A stretch of DNA of 64,000 nt from Dermatophagoides farinae. Its lineage: Eukaryota > Arthropoda > Arachnida > Sarcoptiformes > Pyroglyphidae. The stretch covers positions 973,001 through 1,037,000 of the forward strand of contig NC_134684.1 of NCBI RefSeq assembly GCF_024713945.1, in the 5' to 3' direction. The notes under the pieces are model-generated. The model had not been told where the DNA came from. It saw only the letters and a program-made list of their open reading frames with translations, and ran no database searches. A program made the position numbers and the translations under genes. This document shows, piece by piece, positions 11,641-23,220 of the stretch (the first letter of the stretch is position 1; each line of letters opens with the position of its first letter).

Positions 11641-13455
11641 ATGGCAACCAAACCTTCGAGGTTCGACATGGTACACAAACCATCGTCATTTCCACCATCA
11701 ACTGCAGAACAAACTACTTCGACGACACCAGCATTATCATCGTCTGAAATAGCTCAGATGATGGCCCGTGTTCAGCGGCAGATTGCGGAAAAGAAACGGT
11801 CCATACAGACAGAGGCCGCTTCCGCTACGGATAATTCAAATGAAAAACAAATGGATTCATCAGAAAGCTCAATCGATAGTAAAGCTCGAATCGCACAGTT
11901 ACGTGCACAGATTCAAGCACGTTTTTCAAATTCGATGGGAGCCATTAAATCTAATGATGATGCAAATAATGATCGAACAGGACTTAATCATAATAAAACA
12001 ATGCGTCCAACACCATTGATTTTGAATGCCGAAGGTAGAACCGTTGATCAAACTGGTAAAGAAGTACAATTGATTCAACGGATGCCTACATTAAAAGCGA
12101 ACATTCGTGCTCAAAAAAAAGAACAATTCATCAAAGTGAATCATGAAAAACAATCAAGTCTATCGTCGACAGAGCAAAAATTTATCGACACAAGGTTGGA
12201 AAGTAAAGCACCGGTTCGAGCACGAAAGACATTCCGGTTTCATGATAAAGGAACATTCGAATCGATTGGAAATAAAATTAGAACCAAAGCCCAATTGGAA
12301 TTGTTACAGAAGGATATTGCCCAGAAAGCCAAACGAACCGGCATAAGTGCTGCAGCACGTTTAGCATTGCTTAATTCGATAGTTCCAAAAAAACAAGCGG
12401 TAAGTTGAAATTGAGCTATTTTTTTATCTATTAAAATATTTTCCTAATTAGAAAGAAGATGAAATTCCATCAGTGGAATGGTGGGACAGTTTCATCATGA
12501 AAGATAGTTGTTACGAGGAATGCATCCAGAATACACAACCATTGCAGGAAAAGTACGATGGAATCACACAACTCATCGAGCATCCTATTCAGATGAAACC
12601 CCCACATGAACCATCTAAACCACAATTTTTGCCAGTATTCTTAACGAAAAAAGAGCAGAAAAAACTGCGCAGACAAAACCGCCGTGAAGCATGGAAAGAA
12701 AAACAGGAAAAAATTCGATTGGGTTTGGAGCCACCGCCCGAACCAAAACTGAAAATATCGAATATGATGAGAGTTCTTGGCCAACAGGCCGTACAAGATC
12801 CTACCAAAATGGAAGCTCATGTTCGTGAACAGATGATGCGGCGGCAAAAAGCTCATGAAGAATTGAACGCTTCGCGGAAATTAACAAGCGAACAAAAAAA
12901 GCAGAAAAAAATACGGAAAATCAAAGAAGATACGAATACTGGTGTGAATGTAGTCGTCTATAGAATTTTGGATCTAAACAACCCTGCCAAGAAATTCAAG
13001 GTTGAAGCAAATATGAAACAATTATTAATGACTGGTGTCGTTGTAATCTATAAAAATGTCAACGTTATTGTCGCTGAAGGTGGTCCAAAACAGCAGAAAA
13101 AATTCAAACGTCTTATGTTACATCGAATAAAATGGTCAGATGATGTGGTCACTCATGGAGATTCTAGTAAGTAAAGAATAATAATCATTATTTTTACAAT
13201 TGAATTTGATTTTAAAAAAATTGATTTTTTACAGATGAACCTGATTCCAGTAATGATTCCAATTTAAAACGTAAACAAGAGAATAAATGTCTGCTCGTAT
13301 GGGAAGGTTCAGTTAAAAATCGGGCATTTGGTGAAGTAAAATTCAAAAATAGTCCCAACGAAAGTTTTGCTAGAGAAATTTTTAAAAACCATGGAGTTGA
13401 ACATTATTGGGATCTAGCATATAGTATGTCAATATTAGATTCGGCCGAAACATGA
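11641..13455 (+). CDS. PRPF3: U4/U6 small nuclear ribonucleoprotein PRP3 (full copy)
   Basis: This is a core component of the U4/U6 and tri-snRNP spliceosome, active in the nucleus. Exons are 11641-12399, 12452-13166 and 13235-13455 (564 residues). The PRP3 domain is clear: [94 protein letters not shown]. The C-terminal DUF1115 domain follows with [20 protein letters not shown]-like sequence and [11 protein letters not shown]. The N-terminal PWI domain of the human protein is not visible here. The start follows a poly-T/A stretch and reads MATKPSRF. The gene lies 262 bp after the CALML4-like gene and is convergent with MCM4, with 92 bp between stop codons. Confidence 0.95.
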
Positions 13456-13514
13456 AAAATATACATACTCATTGAGTGTTGCAAAAAAACCACATGATTG
13501 TAAAAAAGAAACTT

Positions 13515-13528
13515 TTTATTGTAATAAA
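13515..13528. terminator. Back-to-back polyadenylation signals (PRPF3 / MCM4)
   Basis: TTTATT at 13515-13520 is AATAAA on the minus strand for MCM4. AATAAA at 13523-13528 serves PRPF3 on the plus strand. Both sit inside the 92-bp gap, so the two 3' UTRs probably overlap. Confidence 0.65.
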
Positions 13529-13547
13529 TTGATTTTTCAAAATCTTA

Positions 13548-16307
13548 TTAAACTGCCACACGAATCATTTTGTTGGAAATAACCTCTAAATAACCTTCAT
13601 CACGTAATGCAATTATGGCCTCATCAAACATATCTCGGGTGACGGCCAACGTTGATGATGATTTAAATTCATTGAACACTTGTTGATATTCTAAATGAAC
13701 ATAATTATCTTCGTCTTGGCCACGTTGAACCAATTCATGCTTCATCATGTCCACTAATTGTCGTAGACCATTCAACAAATCATTTTTGATTTTACGATTA
13801 TGTGAACTAGTTCCAGTAGTTAATATCGAAATATCGATTCGACCAGATGTAGGATCAATGGCTGATTGTTTAATCGCTTCTCGTTGTAATCGTCGAGCTT
13901 CTTCTACATCTTCCACTTCAACAGTAGTTTTAAAACGCATTTTTGCATGTGCTTCAGCCAATCGAATCAATGATTCCAATTGTCGTGGATAAGCAGTAAT
14001 CTGACCTTTTCCAGAACCTACTTTTCGCATTTCTACATAGGCATTTTTAAGACATTCTTGTGATTCGGCACTAAGTATTGGATGGAAATTTGCTCGAGCA
14101 TATCCAATATAATCTTTCGCCAGATTAATGTCAATTAAAAATTGTTTTTCATCATTCGATTCTGAATCCGATGATTTATAATACAAAGAAACAAGATGTT
14201 TGGCCAATCGTCGATCGTATTCAGTATCTTGTGGATCGAGAAGCAAAAATATCAAATCAAATCTAAAAAGGGGGAAGATGTCGAAAAATTAAAATCAACT
14301 TTGATTACAATATATATAATCAACAAACACTTACCGAGACATCAAAGTAGGAGGTAATTTGATATTTTCTACAATTGTTTTATTCTTATTCCATTGTGAT
14401 TCGATAGGATTGGCTGCAGCCAAAATCGATGTACGGGCATTCAATTGACAGACAATTCCGGCTTTAGCTATGGACAATGTCTGTTGTTCCATTACTTCAT
14501 GTAGAATAGATCGTGTTGATTCGTTCATTTTATCGAATTCATCGATACAACAGATGCCACCATCGCTTAAAACTAGAGCGCCCGTTTGTAAAACCATTTG
14601 TTTAGTGTCAGGATCTTTTGTCACATAGGCAGTAAGGCCAACAGCACTGGAACCTTTACCGCTAGTGTATTGACCACGCGGTACAAGATTATAAACGTAT
14701 TGTAGTAATTGTGATTTACTTGTACCAGGATCACCACAAAGCAAAATATTGATTTCTGATCGAAATGTTGTTGAATGATCATTCATGTTCATTACACCAC
14801 CACGAGAATCATCTTTACGAGTACCACCAAATAGCTGTAACAGAATACCTTTCTTAATGTCTTCATGTTCGTAAATACTTGGAGCCAATGAATGAGCTAA
14901 ACGTTCATAAATGTCTGGCATATTGGACATGGCGATCAATTGATCAATACGTTCTTTAGGCAATTTCAACTCCAAATATGAATCATGTAATCGTTTGCTT
15001 TCGGCTTTTCGATAATGAACAACATCAATATGGGTTCGATAAACGGATTTAACGTTTCGTATTTTTGGATTAACACGAATGGATGTAGCACGGAATATTC
15101 CAGTTACGGTAATTCGTTCGCCTGGTTGAACTTTGTCCACTAGATCGGCACAAGCATATAATAAAACAGTGTATGGTGTTTGACCTGCTGGCATATCATC
15201 GGGTGATTCTTGAAGTTTCACTTGTTGTTTGTCCGTATATTTCGAACGATTGTGAATCAACTTGAATGAATATCGTGTGTCACAATTACGGCAAACCTGA
15301 GGTTCAGCAATCAATCCACGATCTACTTCGACATTTGTGCCCAACATACAAACCGAACATTCAAAATAAGCAATTGACATTTCAGCAATAATATTCGAAC
15401 AACGTGTTACCATGCCTGATATGGTCACTAATTGGTTAATGTCTTCAGGATTTAAATTTCTTATATTCGATGTCTTTTTCACATTATACGGTCGAATACA
15501 AAGTCGTTGAAAAATCTGGCCATCGATTTGTGGATTTTCAGCCGGACAAATTTCATTGACAATTTCATTCAATGCCATATCAAAAGTTGGGATTACTTCT
15601 TGTGGATAGTTGACCAATTGTCTGTAAAGATTTTCATCAAATTTCAATAAATGTTGACAATTAACATTAAGAAAATAATCGCCGATAATGAGACATTCAC
15701 GAATTTTTTTAACATAATAAGATTCCATTCGTTGATTGTAAGAATCTGCACTATCGAATTCAAAATAATCCTGGCTGGATTGAAGACAATCGTCGTCATC
15801 ATTATTTGGATCCAATTCAAATTGTTGTATAAAACGTTTCAATTTTCTACGACATTCATTGATTGATACATCGGTGCCCCAGACGACCAAATGTGTTCCA
15901 ACTCCAGCTTGTGTAACGCTTGATTCACTAGCTGCAGCTGATGATGGATCAGCCTGATTGAGATTAATTTGTCTCAAATTTCGTGACATATCGCTACGAA
16001 CATCATCACGACGATAGTTACTAAGAATCTGTGGTAATTGGCCAAAATCGGATGAAAGATCATATGGCATAGGTGAACTGCCATGAAAAAGATTGTCTTG
16101 TGAATTAGCGATCCGTATCGATGATGGTTGATTCAATTCCGATGAACCATCGGCAACCACCATTTGATGTAAAGGTGAGCTACCAATATTGTGGCCATTA
16201 ACATGACGACGTTTGTTCGGACCATCAGATGATGATGGACTTCTATGCCGTTTAGTAGGCGATTGTGATGATTCTGGACCATCTTGATCATTTATTGATG
16301 AGGACAT
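13548..16307 (-). CDS. MCM4: DNA replication licensing factor MCM4
   Basis: This is a subunit of the MCM2-7 replicative helicase. Two exons, 16307-14335 and 14262-13548, encode 895 residues, close to the family length. The N-terminus is Ser/Pro-rich with SPTK/SPSS motifs typical of CDK/DDK target tails. It is followed by [20 protein letters not shown], the C4 zinc motif CSVC..CRNC, Walker A GDPGTSKS, Walker [10 protein letters not shown], sensor region [14 protein letters not shown] and the arginine finger split by the intron (MSR/FDLIF). The sequence [18 protein letters not shown] is highly MCM4-like. The upstream region has a TTGGCGCCAA E2F-type site at 16482-16491. A piece of the last exon is duplicated at about 9950-10118. 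Confidence 0.97.
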
Positions 16308-16860
16308 GGTTTCTTAATCAATTAAAATCTTTCTTTTTTTCAAATTAACGTTTAAAAATCTATTAAAACAAATTTCGTTTCGAACACACATGAATGTATT
16401 TTAGCTCTTTAATACAATAGCACAGACAGACAGTGAGAGAGAGAGAGAGAGAGAGAGTGAACAAAGCCACAGGACAATTTATTGGCGCCAAAAAAAAAAA
16501 AAAAAACACTCTTCGGGTACATCAATAAACGACGTGTATGATTTTTTTTCGGAAATTTTTTCGATATCAAGTTCCGCAATCATTCGGTCGATTAATTTTT
16601 GATCACAATGTAAAAAAAAGACTAAAAACTAGATCCGGAATAAACAAATTTATAGAGAAAATTATATTTTCTTTTCAATGGAATTTTTTTTCCAAAAAAA
16701 TTCGGTAAATTTGATGTTCTTTAAATATTGCCTCATGATAAATGAAATCATTCAAGCGATTCATTTTTTTTCTTTGAACGAAAACGATATGTGAATGAAA
16801 CGAGAGATTCGGTCAATCACCGTATCCTGTTTGTCTGTTTGACATTTCAATAAATTTAAT
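16308..16860. promoter_or_regulatory. Divergent promoter region of MCM4 and the 16.9-kb gene
   Basis: The spacer holds a (GA)n run at about 16434-16456 and, at 16482-16491, the palindrome TTGGCGCCAA followed by A's. This fits the E2F/DP consensus TTTSGCGC on either strand. E2F control of MCM genes is well established in animals. The site lies about 175 bp upstream of the MCM4 ATG. The rest is A/T-rich with no gene seen. Confidence 0.6.
16434..16456. repeat. (GA)n microsatellite
   Basis: A GA run lies about 130-150 bp upstream of the MCM4 start, next to the E2F-type site. GA runs can bind GAGA-type factors in arthropods, which is inference only. Confidence 0.75.
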
Positions 16861-16861
16861 T

Positions 16862-18518
16862 AGTTACAAAGATCATTCATTTTGATTTCATTTCGGTATC
16901 GTGTAAACATCGGACATTTTTTTTTCGACGATATGAATCGACATTTCTGTGGATTATATTATCATTATTATTGGTGTTAGCAATATTGATCAATCGTAGC
17001 TCACAACAGAATGAAGATCCAATCATATATAGTCGTCCATCATCAATGGCCGGCAACGATACAACAGAAACGATCGACGAACCAGCATCAAATATCAATC
17101 CAATAAATCACCAGTCCGTCGAAACACGTTCGAATGTGATGAATGTAATTGAAAACTTCAACAATTTAAGGCATAAAAATCCTCATCTACTACAAAAATA
17201 TATTTCAGAAAAACAGGATCATATTTTCAATGATATTTGGAGACGATTTTCAAATATGACTACCAATACTAATGATACAAGCAATAATAATAATAATAAT
17301 GTATATGAAGTTGAATGGCAGCCAACGATTCAAAATAATGATGATGTTGATAATGACGTGTATCGTGTATTAAGCTCAAGTTCAAGTACAGATTTTCATC
17401 AAGATTCAATGTCTGCACATGAAACACAAACTCAAGACCATAAAGATCAACTAACAAAATTGATACCAACTTCAGCCACTGCAAATGATGTGAAAAACAA
17501 TGATAATAAATTACTACTACCAGTAGGAATATCACATCGTCGTGGACAATATGTTCCATCCAATGCAAATGTCAATCGGTTCCAAGAATATCTATCTTGT
17601 TGTGAACAATTGTTCAACAAATACGGCGATCGAAACTACATTCATGAAGACATATTTATGATACCGGAATCGGAACCCTACCTTCCGGTTGCTCTTGATG
17701 GTCCTGGACCACCAGTACTTGTTACTGAATATCCACCGACAACAAGTAATAAACGATCGCCAACAGCATTGTATTCACACAGTTTGCATAATATACCAAA
17801 CTATGTCAATGATGATGATATCAAAATCGATTCTCCTTTAACTCCTTTGAATTTAAAGGATTTCTATCCGAAAACTCATCGCCATTCGATCGAATGTCTA
17901 GATGACGGTCATCATCATCATCATCGTGACAAAAATCATGATCATCATCATCAACATTATGGTCATCTTGCAACAACACCAGTAACAGGTCAGTTGATTT
18001 CGACGCATCCTTATGATTCAAACCCTCAAACCAACAGCAAAGTAAGTTGGATGCCTATCAGATCGATTGAACAACAACCACCGATGCCGATCACTGTTCA
18101 TCGAATTGTTTCCACATCGATTCCAGCTGGACGTATTATAGGTAGTACAGGCAATAATGGTCTAATTCGACCATTCACGTCAATGAATCCAGCATCTTTC
18201 AATGAAATTGTCAATAATCCATCCACACACGATTCATCGTCTGGACCGATATCGACAAAAACTACGATTCCATTCAAACATCCAATACCACTTCCACCAC
18301 CACCACCATCATATGTTACACATCAACCTGGAATAATTCCAATATCAATGGGTCCCGTACCACATAACCATCATCATTATCGATTGAATCAATGGCCGTT
18401 TGATACGGTTCCACCACCAATAAGATCGATGGTGGGAACTTCAACACCACATTCTTCATCATCTGGAATTTTATCAAAAAAATTATCATTGTTGGGCAAA
18501 AAATATCTTCTCGGTTAA
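16862..18518 (+). CDS. Unrecognised Asn/His/Pro-rich protein with N-terminal hydrophobic segment
   Basis: I do not recognise this protein. A frame stays open from about 16862 to a stop at 18516-18518. It has no ATG before the hydrophobic stretch FLWIILSLLLVLAILI (around 16944-16991), which looks like a signal peptide or anchor after Arg-Arg. The first in-frame ATG is 17046. An ATG at 16934 is in a different frame and meets a stop at once. The true start is therefore either in an unseen upstream exon (a possible acceptor AAAG lies near 16870) or non-AUG. The middle has a more conserved-looking part with paired cysteines (EYLSCCEQLFNKYGDRN) and acidic and Pro runs. His, Asn and Pro tracts are common. 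It ends KKYLLG. Confidence 0.6.
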
Positions 18519-18770
18519 AATAGAAAAATTGATTCATTCTGAAATAACAAGAGATCGTCATGATGAGATCAATATAGGTGTCCATGATTTGTTAAATAAA
18601 ATGATTTTTCATCGGATTTTTATATAAAGAATAAGTTCCAGTTTGTCCATAGATGTATGTTATGAATGTAATCAATCTGGTCACAATAAATATAATAGAA
18701 TCGATTGCGATTATAATGTTGGAAAAACAACAGGTATTCTCTATTGGAAAAAAATTGTTAAATAAATCAA
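18519..18770. other. Spacer with possible extra plus-strand exons
   Basis: Two open stretches look more protein-like than their surroundings. One frame, continuous from the 3' part of the upstream gene to about 18627, reads KIEKLIHSEITRD and INIGVHDLLNK. A second, ending at the TAA at 18763-18765, reads DVCYECNQSGHNKYNRIDC with CX2C spacing. They could be the true C-terminus of the plus-strand gene. I could not join them convincingly. Confidence 0.25.
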
Positions 18771-19929
18771 TTAATAATAACGATATTTACCATCTTCGAT
18801 ATGTTGTTCAAATTGTACCAAACGTCTAAAATGGACAATCGTATCGGCTATATGGACAAAATCCTGTTCTTCAGCTAATGTTTTAGCTAATTGATCCACA
18901 AGTCGATCAAATGGAGCGTTTGTTGCGTTCAACTATTTCAAAATGAAAATATATTAAATTCAATCATCGCTAATGTTTGTGTATTTAAAAAACCTTATCA
19001 ATAATTGATTGCATATGAGATTTATGACGTTGATCACCATAAAGTAATGATGACCATTGTTCTGGTGATAATCTTATGCCAGATTCAAGTGCCATTGATA
19101 TGATTTGTGCATCATGTTCACGTCGTAGATCAATGTATTTTCTGTATTGTTCTTTTAGCTGCATTAGACACGATTCACCAGGCCGTTTAATGATCTACAG
19201 TCAAAAATGAAAAACAATTAATTCATAAAAAATGAAAATTCAGAAATTCAAACCTCGAAACAGCTAGCTCGATATAGAATCTGTACAACATGACCGACAG
19301 ATGTTTTTGTAGCTTGTAATGGATAAATTTTCTCCATCCTTTGTAGTATATAAAGAACGAGAACTTTTCTTGTCAATTGAGTTCCATCACCCAAAGCTAG
19401 GATCACAAGCTTGAGAACTTCTTCTTGAATGGCAGGACCAAGAAATTGGCAACCACGATTACGAACGGCAACCCAAAGACTAGATCTGCCCTCAAAAATA
19501 GATAAAATGAATAATTATTTTCATTCTAATTTGTTTGCATATCCAAATTACATGATTCGATGTGAATTGGAATGTTTGACCAATAATTCGAATGCAACAC
19601 GATTTCCAAGTGCAATGACCGTACGCATAATTTTCATTCGATCATCTTGATGTGAATCTGGTCCTAATGGGCAACGAGATAATGCCAACATCTTTCGTCG
19701 AATAGCATGTGGACAGAAATGTTCTATTTATTTACAAATATTTAATGAAAACAATGATCACAGTGTATTGTATTAAACATCAAACATACACACACTAACC
19801 TAATTCATGTGATTTCATCAATGATAATACGAGTTGAATTTTTTCATTCAATTCCATTTCGATTGGATGTTGATGATTTTTGGATCGATAATTCACAGAT
19901 TGAGATGAATGGTTTTTGATTGTCGCCAT
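18771..19929 (-). CDS. ROQ-domain-only roquin-like RNA-binding protein
   Basis: Roquin (RC3H1/2) binds stem-loop constitutive decay elements in mRNA 3' UTRs. I infer five short exons: 19929-19800, 19723-19552, 19485-19254, 19194-18994 and 18932-18771 (298 residues), with frames matching at every join. The core reads [59 protein letters not shown] and [20 protein letters not shown], a strong match to the ROQ/HEPN region of roquins. The start [14 protein letters not shown] follows non-coding DNA. The protein contains no N-terminal RING finger, and it stops (EDGKYRYY) before any CCCH zinc finger, both standard in roquins. It may be a derived or partial paralogue. Confidence 0.88.
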
Positions 19930-20572
19930 TATTGACGAACATGATTATGATTAGGTGAAAAGAAAATTTTTTTTTTCAATTTGTTTAATATCTGACGTAT
20001 ATTTTTTTTCTATTTATATATGTGTGTAAATATGATAATTTTTCCATGGAATTCCATTCATCATGATTCCAGAAATGTAAAAAATTCATACATTGCAAGT
20101 AATTTTTTTTTTGCAATCACTGTCATAGTATGAAAATTGTGATTAATTTTTGAAAACTTTCTACTTTTAATTTTTTTTTGATTTCTTTCTATAATTCAAT
20201 TACAATTACAATTGTATTTCTCGAATCATCATAATGTAATCGATCATCATAGCGCGATTTATAAATTTTTTGGCTATTCAACAAACAATCAAACACATAA
20301 ATGATGAACATGATCAGAAGAACAGAACAGAAAATTGGAAGACAAATTTTTGGACACAAATCTTATTCTATATATATAGAATGAATGAGATGAATCTTGA
20401 ATCGAATGATAATTGAAACATGCAAAGACAAATAGATAGATAAATTGTGTTCAACAACAATAAACAAAACTGGAACGCAGGAAAAATTTTTCTTTTCTAA
20501 ACTCTTTCTCAACCAGAACTGGATATATTATAATGATATATTGGAAAAAAAACAGAGACAGAGACATTCGAA
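19930..20572. other. Intergenic region between roquin-like gene and VGAT
   Basis: This A/T-rich DNA presumably holds the roquin-like promoter and the VGAT 3' UTR. No gene or repeat of note was seen. Confidence 0.65.
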
Positions 20573-22348
20573 TCATCCTTGCATAGCATTCTGATCCGGA
20601 TATGGTAATGGTATATGATAGGTTTCCACCAATGCCGTAAAGCTAGTTATGATGCCAATGATACCGCATAGTACACCACAACAAATGATAAACACTTCCC
20701 ATGCAATATGACGAATGTCAAGTGTATACCATTTGAGTTTCATATGAAAATAACATGGCCATACAAATGATAACATTGTACCGGTGAAATTACCAATCAA
20801 ACCCATCAATAGTACGAAATGTGGGATCGATACTAAATTGATTTAACATTAGAACATTAGATATTTAGATATTTCAAAAAAAAAAAATTTTCAATTTACC
20901 AGCCATGAACATGGTGAACAATACCAACAACACTCTAAGAGTAACGGCCCAAACTCGTAGTTCATTATCTCGGCCCCAGCAAGTAGGAAATGGTTGATCA
21001 CCTTCACCATCTGGACGTTGTTCAGTTGGTCGACCACGAAATAATGCCGATTCTATGAGGCTAGCTGCAGCAAAATATGGCAATGGATATGATAGCAAAG
21101 CTTTTGCAACCAATGTTAGATTGACTAGACCACGAAAACCACGTGTCGGAAGATTGTTGGTAATTACATCCTGTGTTTCTTCACCGAATGTAAGAAATCC
21201 GATCAATGCAAACAATGCCTATATATAAATAGTGGATTAAAGAGTTGAAAAATATATGCAGATCATTTACCTTTGATAATCCAGCAGCAATATGGCTCCA
21301 TTTAAGCATCTCTTCAAATTCATCAGGATTTTGCATATTACCTTCGAGTGTAGGAAGAAAAATCTGTGATGTATAGCTAAATACAACAATGCCAAGTGTA
21401 ATAGGAAATGTGCCCATATCTAAACGTAACGATACTTTGGACCATTGCCAATCACCAATCTGTATGAAGCAATAGCCTAAAATGATGACATTCAAAATGA
21501 TATGAGTGACCGTACACCAGAAACTTAATGTTGATACGGAATGTAAATTGGTAAGAAATGCACATGGCAATAATAACATGGTGGATATCATCATCCATGA
21601 TCGTTGATCGATGACTCCCTCAGGAAATGAGCCAATCATTAGATCGCCACTAAGCACAACATACAGAATACATGTCATCAATAATTCAATTATCTGTGCC
21701 GTATTCACCAATATGCCACCATATTTTTCACCAAGACATGCTTCAGCTATTTTTACATAACTGTCTCGTACTCGAATCATTTGCCCTTGTTCGTTTGGTT
21801 CATAAAGGCAATGGACTAATATTCTTCCGGTGTAGAAACAAATATACGCCACAAATAACAATACGAATACACCCCAATATCCACCATGTAGAACGGCGTA
21901 TGGCAAACAAACGATAAACATTCCCTGCAATCAAAACAATTATCGATCATATATCTATCATATATGATTAATAACGAAAAATACAAACCTGTATAGCATT
22001 TGTAATGTTCCAGCCAGCTTGCCATGCAGAAATTTTGCCCGAAGTTCCAGTATGTGGATCAACAAAATGTGGTGGTGGTTGTTGTTGTCCATCATAATAA
22101 CCATTCGGTACTCCATCTTGATATTCACCATATCCGGTTCCAGCTTCCATAGTCATTTGACTGCCATACGGTAAGCCACCAGTCTGATTTGTTTGTTCAA
22201 ATGTACGAAATGTACCCATTTCATGTTCATCACCTCGTCGATTTCGAATCTTTTCCACAGCTTCAGTACATGATTCCGGAATCTTACTACGAACACGTTC
22301 TTTCAATGAAGACCATGTATTGAATAGATTGGATACTTTATCATTCAT
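20573..22348 (-). CDS. VGAT: Vesicular inhibitory amino acid transporter (VGAT, SLC32A1/unc-47)
   Basis: VGAT loads GABA and glycine into synaptic vesicles using the proton gradient. It marks inhibitory neurons. Four exons, 22348-21989, 21924-21271, 21218-20900 and 20832-20573, give 530 residues, close to the vertebrate length. After a hydrophilic cytosolic N-terminus come SAWQAGWNITNAIQGMFIVC (TM1), LPYAVLHGGYWG, YEPNEQGQ, LYVVLSGDLM, FPITLGIVVFSYTSQIFLP and FGEETQDVITNNLP, characteristic of the AAAP/SLC32 family. The C-terminus carries further TM segments and ends PDQNAMQG. The N-terminus is Gly/Gln/Pro-rich. Confidence 0.97.
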
Positions 22349-23220
22349 TTTGTGAATTTTTTTTGTTGTTGTTGTTGTTGGTTGTTGTTGATCAATTATT
22401 TTTTTTTGTTAAATGGAAGACTGATGATTATTTTATTAATCAACTAATATAATAATTGTATCACATCAATAAGGGTTTTATAATGATATGAAAATTTTTC
22501 ATTTGGAAGACTTTTGGAAAAGATTATAATAGAAGAATATAATCGTTATTACTATTTCACATGGTGTATCAATTTTTGATCAATTGGAAAAAAAACATTC
22601 GATTGATGCGAAAAAAAAACTGATTGAGAATCGAAGAAAAAAAAATTTCTCTTGATTATTACCACTTTTCTTACACCATGAACAATGAAAGAATATAGCA
22701 AAAAAAAAAAAAAAAAAAAAATATGTAGCAGCATTACAAATTGTATATACAGAACAAGAATCATATTCCACACATCAAGTGTATGGATGTGTATGTTCCT
22801 GGTACACTTGTGACCTTGTGTTATATAGTGGAACTACAGTGCGTTATTTATATATAATAGACCCATGTAATTACATATTCTGTTCCAGAAACCAGAAAAA
22901 AAGACCATTAGCAGATTTGAATAAAAAAAAAATTTAATAAGTTATAATTTTCTCTCACCCTTCCCTCTCTCTCTCTTCTGATTAATTTCAATTTTTCAAA
23001 AATTAAATCTAAAAAAAAAAATAGTTCTAGACATATCATCCATAGCGATATCGAATCGAATATTTACAAAATAAAATAAAAAAATCTGTCAATGTCATAC
23101 AAATCTCGATTCGAATGATTTGAGAATGTAAAATGATGGTTTGAACAACAACAATTGATAATTTTAAATGCAAAAAAAAATGAATCACATAACAGTAAAA
23201 AATGAACTTTATGAATTTAT
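22349..23220. other. Intergenic region (VGAT 5' side / GOLGA4 3' side)
   Basis: This stretch has TTG repeats just before the VGAT ATG, then poly-A/T and a CT-rich run near 22965. Minus-strand frames here (22552-22773) are Phe-rich readings of poly-A. No gene was seen. Confidence 0.65.

Noticed and set aside
18655-18765. Zinc-knuckle (CCHC) reading of CYECNQSGHNKYNRIDC
   Set aside because: Spacing after the His is seven residues rather than four, so it does not fit a retroviral-type knuckle. There is no other retroelement feature nearby.
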